In this document: positions 7,789 through 16,139 of the stretch, piece by piece | Layout of the letters: each line of letters starts with the position of its first letter | Position numbering within the stretch: position 1 is the stretch's first letter | Assembly (NCBI GenBank): GCA_035638075.1 | Contig: DASRAU010000015.1 | Location: forward strand, 62,001-126,000 | Direction of reading: 5' to 3' | Length of the DNA stretch: 64,000 nt | From: DASRAU01 sp035638075 | GTDB lineage: Bacteria > Acidobacteriota > Polarisedimenticolia > Gp22-AA2 | Translations under genes and position numbers: made by a program | The notes under the pieces: generated by a model | Database searches by the model: none | What the model saw: only the letters and a program-made list of their open reading frames with translations | What the model was told of the DNA's origin: nothing

Positions 7789-9615
7789 ATGACTCGCCGG
7801 TCCGCGCTCGGCGTCTGGTCCATCGCCTTCCTGCTGTTCTGCGGCTGTCCGGCGAAGCCCCCCGATCCGGCGCGTCCCGACATCGTCCTCGTCGTCGTCG
7901 ACACGCTGCGCGCCGATCACCTCGGCGTTTACGGCTACGAGCGGCCGACCTCGCCGCAGCTCGATCTGCTGGCGTCGCGCGGGGTGGTGTTCGAGTCGGC
8001 CTGGGGAGCGGCGCCGTGGACGCTGCCGTCGATGATGTCCATCGTCACCGGCCGCACCCCGTCGTCGCACCGCGTCGAGAACGACGGCCTGCGCCTCGGG
8101 GCGGACGTGCCGACGCTGGCGGAGCTCTTGAAGCGGCGCGGCTACGCCACCGGCGGCTTCGTGTCGCACATCTACGTGACCGCGCCGTTCGGCTTCGGCC
8201 GCGGCTTCGAGCAGTTCGAGGATTTCGGGCTGACGCGGCCCGAGTACCGTCCCGAGGCGAAGTTCGAGCCGCCCGCCGACCAGGTCACCGACGCCGCCCT
8301 CGACTGGCTGCGGCGGCAGGACGGCAAGCCGGTCTTCCTGATGGTGCATTACTTCGACCCGCACTGGCCGTACGAGCCGCCCGAGGCGACGCGCGATCTC
8401 TTCCCGGCCGAGTACCACGGCGCGCTCGACGCCACGTGGGACAGCCTGTCGAAATTCCAGGACCCGTCGGTGCCGCTTCCGAATGACTACCGGGATTTCC
8501 TTCTGGCCCGCTACGACGGCGAGATCCGCTTCGTCGATTCGAACATCGGGCGGCTGGTCGAGGGGATCGAGAAGGAGGGGCGCAGCGGCCGCTCCTGGAT
8601 CGTCGTCACCGCCGACCACGGCGAGGAATTCAAGGACCATCGCTCGATCGGGCACGGCCGGCAGATGTACGAGGAGGTGCTGCACGTCCCGCTGGTCGTG
8701 GTGCCGCCGCGCGGTTCGCAGGGCGGCGCGCCCGACAACGGCGCCGACCAGCGGCCGGCGGGACACAGGGTCGCGCTGCCCGTGAGCGGCATCGACCTGC
8801 TGCCCTCGTTCGCGGAGATCGCCGGCGTGGCCGTTCCCGCCGGGGTCGAAGGGAAGAGCCTCGTGCCGCTCCTGCGCGGGACGACGGGAGGAGCGGGACC
8901 GGCCGCCGACCGGCCGGTGATCAGCGAGACGGTACGGCTCAATGCCTATCGTCGCGCGGTGCGCGAAGGGAACCTCAAGCTCATCCACGTCATGGACGAG
9001 AGCCGCTCCGAGCTCTACGACCTGGCGGCCGATCCGCGGGAGCAGCAGGACCTGGCCTCGCAGCGTCCCGACGATCGGGCCCGGCTGACGCGCGCTCTCT
9101 TCGCGCGACCGGACCTGCTCGCCGGGGGCTGGAACGTCCGCTGGAAGAGCGATGGCCGCGGCCGCCGCTTCGACGGCCGCATCACCACGAGCGGCATCTT
9201 CCGCAGCGTCGTGCCCCTGTCCCACGATGGCGGCGCCTACCGGCTGGAGAAGCCGGACACGCTGTCGTTCGCCGATCTCGACGAGAAGGCGGAGAGCGGC
9301 CTCGTCTTCACCGTCGCGCCGGAGACCGCGACGGTGACCTTCGAGCTGCGCGTCGACGGCCGGGCGCAGCCCGAGCACGTCCGCCTCGGCGGCGCCGGGA
9401 CCCCGGCCGCGATGCTGCCGCTGCGGCTCGACGGGGCCGCGGGCCTCGACGGGCCGGCCGGCGCCGCGGCGCGCGTCTTCGAGCCGCCCCCGGAGGGCGC
9501 GGGACAGGGCGCCGGGTATCGCCTCTGGCGCACGCGTCCGGCCAGCGCCGATCAGGAGGTCGTCCTCGACGACGAGACGCGCGAACGGCTGCGTTCCCTC
9601 GGGTACATCGACTAG
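7789..9615 (+). CDS. Sulfatase-family lipoprotein with Thr at the formylglycine position
   Basis: A 608-residue putative lipoprotein (lipobox-like FCGC at 17-20). The sulfatase-type alkaline-phosphatase fold is evident from DIVLVVVDTLRADHLGVYGY (metal site), FLMVHYFDPHWPY, VVTADHGEEF and HGRQMYEEVLHVPLVV. The catalytic segment reads APWTLPSMMSIVTGR: Thr78 occupies the place of the Cys or Ser that becomes formylglycine and Met replaces the usual Arg, so classic sulfatase maturation is not possible. Superfamily phosphotransferases use Thr as nucleophile, so this may be a phosphohydrolase or transferase. A beta-rich C-terminal region (about 470-608) is unassigned. It starts 22 bp after pyrC, and the glycosyltransferase gene follows 26 bp downstream. 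Confidence 0.82.
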   Translation: MTRRSALGVWSIAFLLFCGCPAKPPDPARPDIVLVVVDTLRADHLGVYGYERPTSPQLDLLASRGVVFESAWGAAPWTLPSMMSIVTGRTPSSHRVENDGLRLGADVPTLAELLKRRGYATGGFVSHIYVTAPFGFGRGFEQFEDFGLTRPEYRPEAKFEPPADQVTDAALDWLRRQDGKPVFLMVHYFDPHWPYEPPEATRDLFPAEYHGALDATWDSLSKFQDPSVPLPNDYRDFLLARYDGEIRFVDSNIGRLVEGIEKEGRSGRSWIVVTADHGEEFKDHRSIGHGRQMYEEVLHVPLVVVPPRGSQGGAPDNGADQRPAGHRVALPVSGIDLLPSFAEIAGVAVPAGVEGKSLVPLLRGTTGGAGPAADRPVISETVRLNAYRRAVREGNLKLIHVMDESRSELYDLAADPREQQDLASQRPDDRARLTRALFARPDLLAGGWNVRWKSDGRGRRFDGRITTSGIFRSVVPLSHDGGAYRLEKPDTLSFADLDEKAESGLVFTVAPETATVTFELRVDGRAQPEHVRLGGAGTPAAMLPLRLDGAAGLDGPAGAAARVFEPPPEGAGQGAGYRLWRTRPASADQEVVLDDETRERLRSLGYID

Positions 9616-9630
9616 AGGACATCGACTAGA
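9605..9630. repeat. Short tandem duplication at a stop codon
   Basis: ACATCGACTAGA occurs at 9605-9616 and again at 9619-9630. The first copy carries the stop codon of the sulfatase-family gene; the second lies in the gap before the next gene. This is probably a small slippage duplication with no assigned role. Confidence 0.5.
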
Positions 9631-9641
9631 CTCTCGACCCC

Positions 9642-11897
9642 ATGACGCGCGCGCGCAGGAAGAACGAGGGCGGGCGGCCGGCGATCCCCGGCTGGATTCC
9701 GCCCATCGTGGCGCGGCTCGGCATCCCGCTGGCCGCCGGCGTCGGCTTCGCGGCGCAGTTCCTGGTGTCGCTGCGGACCGAGAAGGTCTGGGTGACCATT
9801 CTCCCGGGCGTCCTGCTCTATCTCGTCGCGTTCGCGCTTCTGGTGATCGGCATGCGCGGCGGAGCGGGAATCCGTGGCGCGTCGGGTCGCCGTGCGGAGG
9901 CGCCGAAGCCGCTGGGACCGGATGACACGACGGTTCCCGGCGGGGTGGCGACGGGCGCGGCGGAGCCGGGCGCCGCCGCCGGGGGAACGAGCCGGGGCTT
10001 CCTCCTCGACATCGACTCCTGGCTGCGCGGCAACGCGGAGTGGTGGCTCTTCGGCCTGATCCTCGTCGGCGGGTTGTGGCTGCGTCTCTACCGCATCGAC
10101 CTCATCCCGTGGGGACTCAACAACGACGAGGCGATCAACGCCATCGAGGCGAACGAGATCGCGCAGGGAAAGAAGTTCGCGACGGTGACCGAGCGCGGGC
10201 TGAACCGCGAAACCATGTTCCACGAGCTCGCGGCCGTGTCGTACCGCAATCCCGGCCTCGGGCTGAACGTCCTGCGGGCGCTGCCGGCGCTCTTCGGCCT
10301 CAATGCGCGGACCATCAGCGATCCGCTGGCCGACGCCGTCTTCCCGCTGCGTGCCGTGTCGATCTTCGTGGCGATGCTGACGCTCGTCGCCCTCTATTTC
10401 TTCGCCCGCGCGTTCTTCGGAGTCCGCGTGGCGCTGGTGGCGCTGTTCTTCCTGGCGGTCTCGCCGTGGCACCTGCTCTACAGCCGTGTCGGAGAGCGGA
10501 CCATCCTCGCGCCCCTGTTCATGCTGCTGACCGCGGGCATGTTCCTGCGGGCGCTGCGGACCGGACGAATCGCGGACCACGTCCTCTGGGGGCTGGCGCT
10601 CGGACTCGGCTTCTGGACCTACACCACCTTCCGCGCCGTGCCAATCGCCATCGCGGCTTTTTATGTCTGGCGCACGCTGCGGCGGCGGACCGGCTGGAAC
10701 CTCAAGCCGCTCCTCGCGGGGGCGGGGCTCGCCGCGGCGGGGTTTCTCTTCGTGATGCTCTTCTCGGGGATGTCGCCGCTGGGATTCCTGCTGCGCGGCG
10801 CCTATGCGGCCACCCCGCCGAAGACCAACTGGGCGCTCAACATCTTCCACGCCGTGACCATGCCGCAGTACGACCCCTCGGATTACGCCGTCATCCAGAA
10901 CGACGCGTTCATCAGCGACGGCATCAGCCCGACCTACGGGATCATCGGCCTCGAGCCGGACACGCTGCTCCTGGCGGCGTTCTCGGCGCTCGGACTGATC
11001 TTCGTCGCGGGGCTGGCGTTCTCCAAGCCGGCCGCGAGCCGAAGGGACGCGGAGCCGATGCCCGGCGAGCGGGGCGACGCGCCGGCGCTGCTCGTCTTCC
11101 TGGTGCTGGCGACGTGGCTGACCATCGGCTGGCTCGGGCCGAGCCTGACGCGGCTGCTGATGATCCTGCCGTGCCTGGTGCTGTTCGCGGCGCTGCTGTT
11201 GGTGCGCGTCTGGGACGACATCGCCGCGCTGTGGCCGCCCCTGACGACGTGGATCGGCGCCGCCGCCAGCGCCGGGTTGCTCGTGCTCGCGTGCGCCCAG
11301 GGCTTCAGCAACCTGTTCCTCCTGGCCGGGCGATCGGAGCGCGCTATGCAGCACTTCGGCGGGGTGCAGACGATCATGGGGATGTTCGTGCGCTCGCTCC
11401 CCGCCGACCAGAGCGTCGTGGTGCTGCACACCCTGCGCGTGGACACGCTGACTTACCTCATCGGCGCCCGGCCGCGGGTGAAGCTTCTGACCGACACGCG
11501 CAAGGTGAGCCTCGACGACGTGCTCAAGACGCCGCACACGGTCACCTTCGTCGTCGAGTACGCCCGTCCGTTCGCCGAGCCGCTGCGGGCGCTCATGACC
11601 CGCTTCCCGCAAGGGGACATGACGCAGGTCGCCGACGCGCGTCTCGACCCCGACAAGCCGATCTTCTTCACCTTCACCCTCTGGAAGGACGCCAACGGCA
11701 ACGTCATCTCGCCGCCCGAGGGCGGCATGACCGGCGGCCCCGCCGGGGGAGAGGGGATGAGCATGCCCTCCACCGATGAGCAGGGGCGCCCGATCGCGCC
11801 GCCGGCGTTCCCGCCGTCCGGTCCGCCGGGAGGCCAGCCACCGCCGGGAGGCGGAGCCCCGCCTCCGGGGGGCGGATCACCGCCGCCTCCGAACTGA
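9642..11897 (+). CDS. Membrane glycosyltransferase, GT39/PMT-like
   Basis: A 751-residue polytopic membrane protein of the dolichyl-phosphate-mannosyltransferase/ArnT type, which moves sugars from polyprenyl-phosphate donors at the outer face of the inner membrane. After two N-terminal helices and a Gly/Ala-rich linker, the first large loop contains NNDEAINAIEANEIAQG, the acidic motif expected for catalysis. Many hydrophobic segments follow to about residue 560, then a soluble domain (about 570-690). The tail is strikingly Pro/Gly-rich (PPPGGGAPPPGGG). It follows the sulfatase-like gene by 26 bp, so both may act on the same cell-surface glycan. The acceptor is unknown. Confidence 0.8.
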   Translation: MTRARRKNEGGRPAIPGWIPPIVARLGIPLAAGVGFAAQFLVSLRTEKVWVTILPGVLLYLVAFALLVIGMRGGAGIRGASGRRAEAPKPLGPDDTTVPGGVATGAAEPGAAAGGTSRGFLLDIDSWLRGNAEWWLFGLILVGGLWLRLYRIDLIPWGLNNDEAINAIEANEIAQGKKFATVTERGLNRETMFHELAAVSYRNPGLGLNVLRALPALFGLNARTISDPLADAVFPLRAVSIFVAMLTLVALYFFARAFFGVRVALVALFFLAVSPWHLLYSRVGERTILAPLFMLLTAGMFLRALRTGRIADHVLWGLALGLGFWTYTTFRAVPIAIAAFYVWRTLRRRTGWNLKPLLAGAGLAAAGFLFVMLFSGMSPLGFLLRGAYAATPPKTNWALNIFHAVTMPQYDPSDYAVIQNDAFISDGISPTYGIIGLEPDTLLLAAFSALGLIFVAGLAFSKPAASRRDAEPMPGERGDAPALLVFLVLATWLTIGWLGPSLTRLLMILPCLVLFAALLLVRVWDDIAALWPPLTTWIGAAASAGLLVLACAQGFSNLFLLAGRSERAMQHFGGVQTIMGMFVRSLPADQSVVVLHTLRVDTLTYLIGARPRVKLLTDTRKVSLDDVLKTPHTVTFVVEYARPFAEPLRALMTRFPQGDMTQVADARLDPDKPIFFTFTLWKDANGNVISPPEGGMTGGPAGGEGMSMPSTDEQGRPIAPPAFPPSGPPGGQPPPGGGAPPPGGGSPPPPN

Positions 11898-12039
11898 GGC
11901 TCCGCCGAGCGGCCCGGCCGCATCGACGCGGGATGCGGCACACATCCGTCATGACTTGCCTCAGCCCTCTTGCAGGATCCGAAGGAATCGGCGAAAGTCC
12001 GTTCTCCGACAAACGAAGGTCTTCACGACGAGGAGCGCC

Positions 12040-13761
12040 ATGATGCCAGGGCCTGCGATCGGATCGAAACGGGACTCCGGAGCGCCGCGCGTGCGGGACC
12101 TGCTCATCGTCGGAGCCTTCGCCCTGGCCGTCGCGGCCGCCGCGATGAATCCCGTGGAGGCGCAGACCTCCTCGAAGCCGGCGAACACGGCGGCGCCCTC
12201 CCCGGTGCAGGGGAAGAAGCCGAACATCCTGGTCATCTTCGGCGACGACATCGGCTACTGGAACGTCGGCGCCTACACGCACGGCATGATGGGTCGCACG
12301 CCGAGCATCGACAGCATTGCGGAGCAGGGGATGCTGTTCACCGACCACTACGGCCAGCCGTCCTGCACGGCGGGGCGGGCGGCGTTCCTCATGGGGCAGC
12401 TGCCCGTCCGCACCGGCATGACGACCGTCGGCATCCCCGGCTCGACGCGCGGCATCCAGAAGACCGATCCGACCCTCGCCGAGGTCCTCAAGTCGCTGGG
12501 GTACGCGACGGCGCAGTTCGGCAAGAACCACCTCGGCGACCGCAACGAGTTCCTGCCGACGATGCACGGGTTCGACGAGTGGTTCGGCAATCTCTACCAC
12601 CTCAACGCCGAGGAGGAGCCGGAAGAGCTCGACTATCCCGGGCAGAAGAACCCCGAGTACCAGAAGAAATTCGGGCCGCGCGGCGTGCTGCACACCTGGG
12701 CGACGAACGTGGACGACTCGACCACCGATCCCAAGTTCGGCCGCGTCGGGAAGCAGAAGATCCAGGACACAGGTCCCTTGACCCGCAAGCGGATGGAGAC
12801 GATCGACGCCGAGGTGCTCGGCGAGACCCTCAAGTGGCTCGACGCGCACGGCAAAGGGGACAAGCCCTTCTTCTGCTGGTTCAACTCGACCGCCATCCAC
12901 ATCTGGTCGCACCCGACGGCGAAGTACGTGCAGAAGGCGGTGGACGAAGGGCGGGCCGAGGAGGACGTGGTGCGCGCGCGGATGCTCGAGCACGACGAGC
13001 ACGTCGGCGCGCTCCTCAAGAAGCTCGCGGATCTCGGCGTCGCCGACAACACCATCGTCGTGTACACGACCGACAACGGCAACGAGCTGATGTTCTGGCC
13101 CGACGGCGGCTACGCCCCGTTCCGCGGCGAAAAGGGGACGACCTGGGAAGGGGGGGTGCGCGTCCCGATGCTGGCGAAGTGGCCCGGGCACATCAAGCCC
13201 GGGAGCGTCTCGAACGGCATCCAGAACCACGAGGACATCTTCGCGACCCTCGCTTCGGCCGCGGGCCTGCCGAACCTCGCGAAGGACCTGCTCACCGGCA
13301 AGCAGATGAACGGCACGAACTACAAGGTGCACCTCGACGGTTACGACCAGACGGCGTTGTGGACTGGCCAGACCGACAAGTCGGCGCGTCACGAGATCTT
13401 CTACTACGACGAGACCGACCTCATGGCGATCCGCGTCGACGCCTGGAAGCTGCACATCGGTGTCAAACACCATGGCTCGTGGTTCGACGAAAAGGCGTAC
13501 CCGAGCGTGCCGTACGTCGTGAACCTGCTCATGGATCCGATGGAGAAGATGACGCCGGACTCGGAGGAGTGGGGCTACATCGGCCGCAAGTTCCTCGGCG
13601 CCAAGCTCTGGGCGCCGACCGGGGCGACCCCGTTCATCGCGGCGCACCTCAAGAGTCTTCAAGACTTCCCCCCGAGCCAGGGGGCCGACACTCTCAGCAT
13701 GAAGAAGGCGATCGAGGGTGTCATGAAGAAGATGGAGACCCCGCAGGGGAGCAACAACTAG
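12040..13761 (+). CDS. Arylsulfatase-type sulfatase with C-x-A-x-R motif, exported
   Basis: A 573-residue enzyme with a signal peptide (hydrophobic 20-36, probable cleavage after VEA near residue 41). The sulfatase domain starts with NILVIFGDDIGYWNVG (metal-binding Asp69/Asp70). The active-site sequence is PSCTAGRAAFLMG: Cys109 is in the formylglycine position and Arg is retained, but Ala replaces the usual Pro (C-T-A-G-R). YTTDNGNE and GVRVPMLAKWPG are further family blocks. It should hydrolyse sulfate esters in the periplasm or outside the cell if a maturation enzyme accepts the C-x-A-x-R site; none is encoded here. ATG 12040 is preceded by GAGGAG. Confidence 0.88.
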   Translation: MMPGPAIGSKRDSGAPRVRDLLIVGAFALAVAAAAMNPVEAQTSSKPANTAAPSPVQGKKPNILVIFGDDIGYWNVGAYTHGMMGRTPSIDSIAEQGMLFTDHYGQPSCTAGRAAFLMGQLPVRTGMTTVGIPGSTRGIQKTDPTLAEVLKSLGYATAQFGKNHLGDRNEFLPTMHGFDEWFGNLYHLNAEEEPEELDYPGQKNPEYQKKFGPRGVLHTWATNVDDSTTDPKFGRVGKQKIQDTGPLTRKRMETIDAEVLGETLKWLDAHGKGDKPFFCWFNSTAIHIWSHPTAKYVQKAVDEGRAEEDVVRARMLEHDEHVGALLKKLADLGVADNTIVVYTTDNGNELMFWPDGGYAPFRGEKGTTWEGGVRVPMLAKWPGHIKPGSVSNGIQNHEDIFATLASAAGLPNLAKDLLTGKQMNGTNYKVHLDGYDQTALWTGQTDKSARHEIFYYDETDLMAIRVDAWKLHIGVKHHGSWFDEKAYPSVPYVVNLLMDPMEKMTPDSEEWGYIGRKFLGAKLWAPTGATPFIAAHLKSLQDFPPSQGADTLSMKKAIEGVMKKMETPQGSNN

Positions 13762-13916
13762 CGGACGCGCCGGGCCCGCACTCCCGGCTGCGTGCTGCTA
13801 CGCAAGCCCGCGTCGGAACGGCGGGCGGAAGCGTTCGCCGGCTTCGTCCTGGCGAGCCTGATGCAAGTCTCTCCGGTGCCGGACGAAGATGTCCTGTCCG
13901 GCAGAAGGAGAGAGTC

Positions 13917-14081
13917 GTGCCGGGACACAGCCACGGTTCGTCCGTCAAGAATCCCAAGCAGTACGAAGGCCTGCGCAAGAAGGGGATGAGCAAGGCGCGC
14001 GCGGCGCGCATCTCCAACTCGCCCGGAGCTTCGAAACGGGGAGGCAAGCACTCCCACTCGGGCTCCCATCGCAGCCATTGA
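13917..14081 (+). CDS. Small basic, His/Ser-rich protein (54 aa)
   Basis: GTG 13917 with a good AGAAGGAGAG ribosome-binding site opens a 54-residue ORF. Its core SVKNPKQYEGLRKKGMSKAR is a pattern I recall from short conserved bacterial and archaeal proteins of unknown function (DUF7218-like, from memory). The N terminus (PGHSHGSS) and C terminus (KRGGKHSHSGSHRSH) are His/Ser/Gly-rich and could bind metal or nucleic acid. The middle is probably one short helix-turn-helix-like hairpin. It stands between the arylsulfatase gene and lexA and has no recognised function. Confidence 0.7.
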   Translation: MPGHSHGSSVKNPKQYEGLRKKGMSKARAARISNSPGASKRGGKHSHSGSHRSH

Positions 14082-14223
14082 CGACCGAACGGGGAGTCCT
14101 CTTCCGACGCCACCGGTGATACCCTCCCGTCACCGGCGGGCGTCCGCCGGAGGTTTCCTGGGCGCCCGACTTTCACCCCTGGCTCCCTCGGAAGCCGCGC
14201 CGGACTTACACTTCAAAACCCTC

Positions 14224-14252
14224 TTGACATTCGCCTGATTTACCCCCATGCT
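14224..14252 (+). promoter_or_regulatory. Predicted promoter of lexA and the genes behind it
   Basis: TTGACA (14224-14229) and CATGCT (14247-14252) are 17 bp apart, and the -10 resembles the TATGCT of the pyrR promoter. Transcription would start near 14259, leaving a leader of about 65 nt before lexA. I could not recognise a LexA operator: no E. coli-type or Bacillus-type SOS box is apparent. Confidence 0.6.
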
Positions 14253-14324
14253 GCGGGTCATCGCGGCACGCCCGGTCACGGTCGGACGGGACCCAGGCGC
14301 CGCCGCGCAGCGAGGCGCACCCGC

Positions 14325-14936
14325 ATGGCGGAAATCACCGACCTCACCGAAAAGCAGCAGGCGGTCTACGACTACATCAAGCGCTTCATCGGCGAGCGGG
14401 GCATGGCCCCCTCGTACGAGGAGATCCGCAAGGCGTTCCGCTTCCGCTCCTACAACTCGGTCCAGAAGTACCTCAAGCGGCTCGAGGAGAAGGGGCACAT
14501 CAAGAGCCCGTGGGGGAACCGCAAGCGGGCGCTCGAGCTGACCGACCCCGGCCCGCTGCAGCGCACCATCCCGCTGCACGGCACGGTCGCCGCCGGCCGT
14601 CCCATCGAGGCGATCGAGACTCCCGACACCGTCGAGGTGCCCGAGACCCTGCTGCGCGGCGACGACCACTTCGCGCTGCGCGTCGTCGGGGACAGCATGG
14701 TGGACGACGGCATCCGCGAAGGGGACATCATCGTCGTCAAGCGCCAGCGCGACGCGCGCAACGGCCAGACCGTCATCGCGCTCCTCGGCGAGGACGCCAC
14801 GGTGAAGCAGTACTACCGCAAAGGCGACCGCATCGAGCTGCGCCCCGCCAACGCGCGCATGAAGTCGTTCTTCGTGAGCGAAGGGGACATCCAGATCCAG
14901 GGAGTGGTGATCGGACTCATCCGGAGGTTCGAATGA
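14325..14936 (+). CDS. lexA: LexA, SOS response repressor
   Basis: A 203-residue transcriptional repressor that cleaves itself when RecA filaments form on damaged DNA. The N-terminal winged-helix domain (about 1-65) includes APSYEEIRKAFRF and the recognition region SYNSVQKYLKRLEEKG. The cleavage site is Ala90-Gly91 (TVAAGRP), and the catalytic dyad is Ser124 (VGDSM) and Lys161 (ATVKQYY), all in place, so this should be a functional self-cleaving LexA. The next gene overlaps it by ATGA. An unbroken run of same-strand genes follows as far as a DnaE2-type polymerase. Confidence 0.97.
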   Translation: MAEITDLTEKQQAVYDYIKRFIGERGMAPSYEEIRKAFRFRSYNSVQKYLKRLEEKGHIKSPWGNRKRALELTDPGPLQRTIPLHGTVAAGRPIEAIETPDTVEVPETLLRGDDHFALRVVGDSMVDDGIREGDIIVVKRQRDARNGQTVIALLGEDATVKQYYRKGDRIELRPANARMKSFFVSEGDIQIQGVVIGLIRRFE

Positions 14937-15172
14937 GCGAGAAGGAACGCGAGCCGTCCAGCCTGCGCGTCTACAACGCCGTCGTCGAGCGCGACCTCGA
15001 CAGCGGTCTCTACGTCGGCTACGTCCCCGGCTGGCCCGGCGCGCACAGCCAGGGCGCCAGCCTCGACGAGCTGCACGACCGGCTCGAGGAAGTGGTGGCG
15101 ATGCTCCTCGAGGACGGTCGCATGCCGCGGGCGTCGGAGTTCGTCGGCGTCCAGACGATCCGGGTGGCGTGA
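14933..15172 (+). CDS. HicB-like antitoxin-fold protein without HicA partner
   Basis: A 79-residue protein with the partial RNase H fold of HicB antitoxins: RVYNAVVERDLDSGLYVGYV, PGWPGAHSQGASLDELHDRL and EEVVAMLLED. Classical HicB partners a HicA mRNA interferase encoded beside it and has a C-terminal DNA-binding domain; here neither is present, so this is a solitary short form. It overlaps lexA by 4 bp and the next gene by 1 bp (TGATG), so it is translated with them. Function is unknown; it could regulate an RNA-binding partner encoded elsewhere. Confidence 0.8.
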   Translation: MSEKEREPSSLRVYNAVVERDLDSGLYVGYVPGWPGAHSQGASLDELHDRLEEVVAMLLEDGRMPRASEFVGVQTIRVA

Positions 15173-15651
15173 TGACGAGCGCGGCGCTTTCGGCACTCAC
15201 GCTCCTGCTGCTGGCGGGGCCCGCTCCCGCGACGACCCCAACGATCCTTCACGCCCGAGGCACCTTCGACGTCAAGCTGACTCCCCAGGGGGAAGGGGAC
15301 AAGAGCGACGGCGCCACCACCGCCCGCATGACCGCCGACAAGCAGTACCACGGCGATCTCGAAGGGACCGGCAAGGGGGAGATGTTGTCGGCTCTCTCTG
15401 ACGTGAAAGGCTCCGGCTCCTACGTCGCCATCGAGCGCGTCAGCGGCACGCTCAACGGCCGCAAGGGAACCTTCGTCCTCGATCACCGCGGCCGCATGAC
15501 CCGCGGCGCCCAGCAGCTCGAAATCAACGTGGTGCCGGATTCGGGGACCGGCGAGCTCGCAGGAATCACCGGGAAGATGGAGATCACGATCGCGGAAGGG
15601 AAGCACAGCTACGACTTCGAGTACGTCATTGCGTCCGGGGCTCGTCCATGA
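15172..15651 (+). CDS. DUF3224-like protein with a signal peptide
   Basis: A 159-residue protein. Residues 1-22 look like a signal peptide (hydrophobic stretch ALSALTLLLLAGPAPA). The rest resembles DUF3224, a small beta-barrel family: HARGTFDVKLTPQ at the start, YHGDLEGTGKGEML, GTLNGRKGTFVLDHRG and SGTGELAGITGKMEI. Family members are usually about 130 residues and cytoplasmic, so the added signal peptide is notable. Function is unknown. The start (ATG 15172) overlaps the upstream stop as TGATG and the end overlaps the cupin gene by 4 bp. Confidence 0.78.
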   Translation: MTSAALSALTLLLLAGPAPATTPTILHARGTFDVKLTPQGEGDKSDGATTARMTADKQYHGDLEGTGKGEMLSALSDVKGSGSYVAIERVSGTLNGRKGTFVLDHRGRMTRGAQQLEINVVPDSGTGELAGITGKMEITIAEGKHSYDFEYVIASGARP

Positions 15652-16139
15652 AATCCCGCATCGTCAACCTGGAGAACGTGCCGCTGGTCACGCGCGGCAA
15701 CGGGGAGAAGTACGAATCGACGTTCGCGCCGGTCGGCGCGCACCTCGACTCGCAGCAGCTCGGGTTCAACGTGACCCTCGTGCCGCCGGGCAAGCGCGCC
15801 TTCCCGTACCACGCGCATCGCGGCAACGAGGAGATGTTCTTCATCCTGGAAGGGGAGGGGTCGGTCCGCATCGACGGCGAGACCCACAGAATCCGCAAGG
15901 GGGATTTCATCTCGCTGCCGCCGGGGAAGGACTCGGCGCACCAGATCATCAACGACTCGGCGGCGCCGCTGCGCTACCTGGCGGTGAGCACGCTCAAGAC
16001 GCCCGAGCTGGTCGAGTACCCCGACTCGGGGAAGATCGTCGCCACCGACGGCAAGGGAGGCGGGCGCCCGCCGACCCCGGACTCGATCCGGCACGTCGCG
16101 CGCGTCAAGGACGCGGTCGATTACTGGGAGGGGGAGTGA
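15648..16139 (+). CDS. Cupin-domain protein
   Basis: A 163-residue single-domain cupin. The metal-binding motif 1 is visible as PYHAHRGNEEMFFILEGEG, and motif 2 is represented by DSAHQIINDS, so a metal could be bound. Proteins of this type bind small molecules or act as isomerases, dioxygenases or regulators; nothing here specifies the substrate. It overlaps the DUF3224-like gene (ATGA) and the VOC gene (TGATG), so all three are made together. Confidence 0.85.
   Translation: MKSRIVNLENVPLVTRGNGEKYESTFAPVGAHLDSQQLGFNVTLVPPGKRAFPYHAHRGNEEMFFILEGEGSVRIDGETHRIRKGDFISLPPGKDSAHQIINDSAAPLRYLAVSTLKTPELVEYPDSGKIVATDGKGGGRPPTPDSIRHVARVKDAVDYWEGE

Noticed and set aside
9612..11612. 666-codon minus-strand ORF opposite the GT39-type gene
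   Set aside because: Composition is that of a shadow frame (Arg/Glu/Gln/His-rich); the plus strand encodes a clear membrane enzyme.
11820..11895. GC-rich repeat array at the end of the GT39-type gene
   Set aside because: It simply encodes the Pro/Gly-rich tail; no separate DNA element is implied.
11951..12043. 30-codon ORF ending in ATGA over the arylsulfatase start
   Set aside because: No ribosome-binding site or promoter; the overlap alone is likely chance.
14160..14324. Search for a LexA operator in front of lexA
   Set aside because: No E. coli-type CTG-N10-CAG or GAAC-N4-GTTC-type box that I could defend; the operator of this group may be different.
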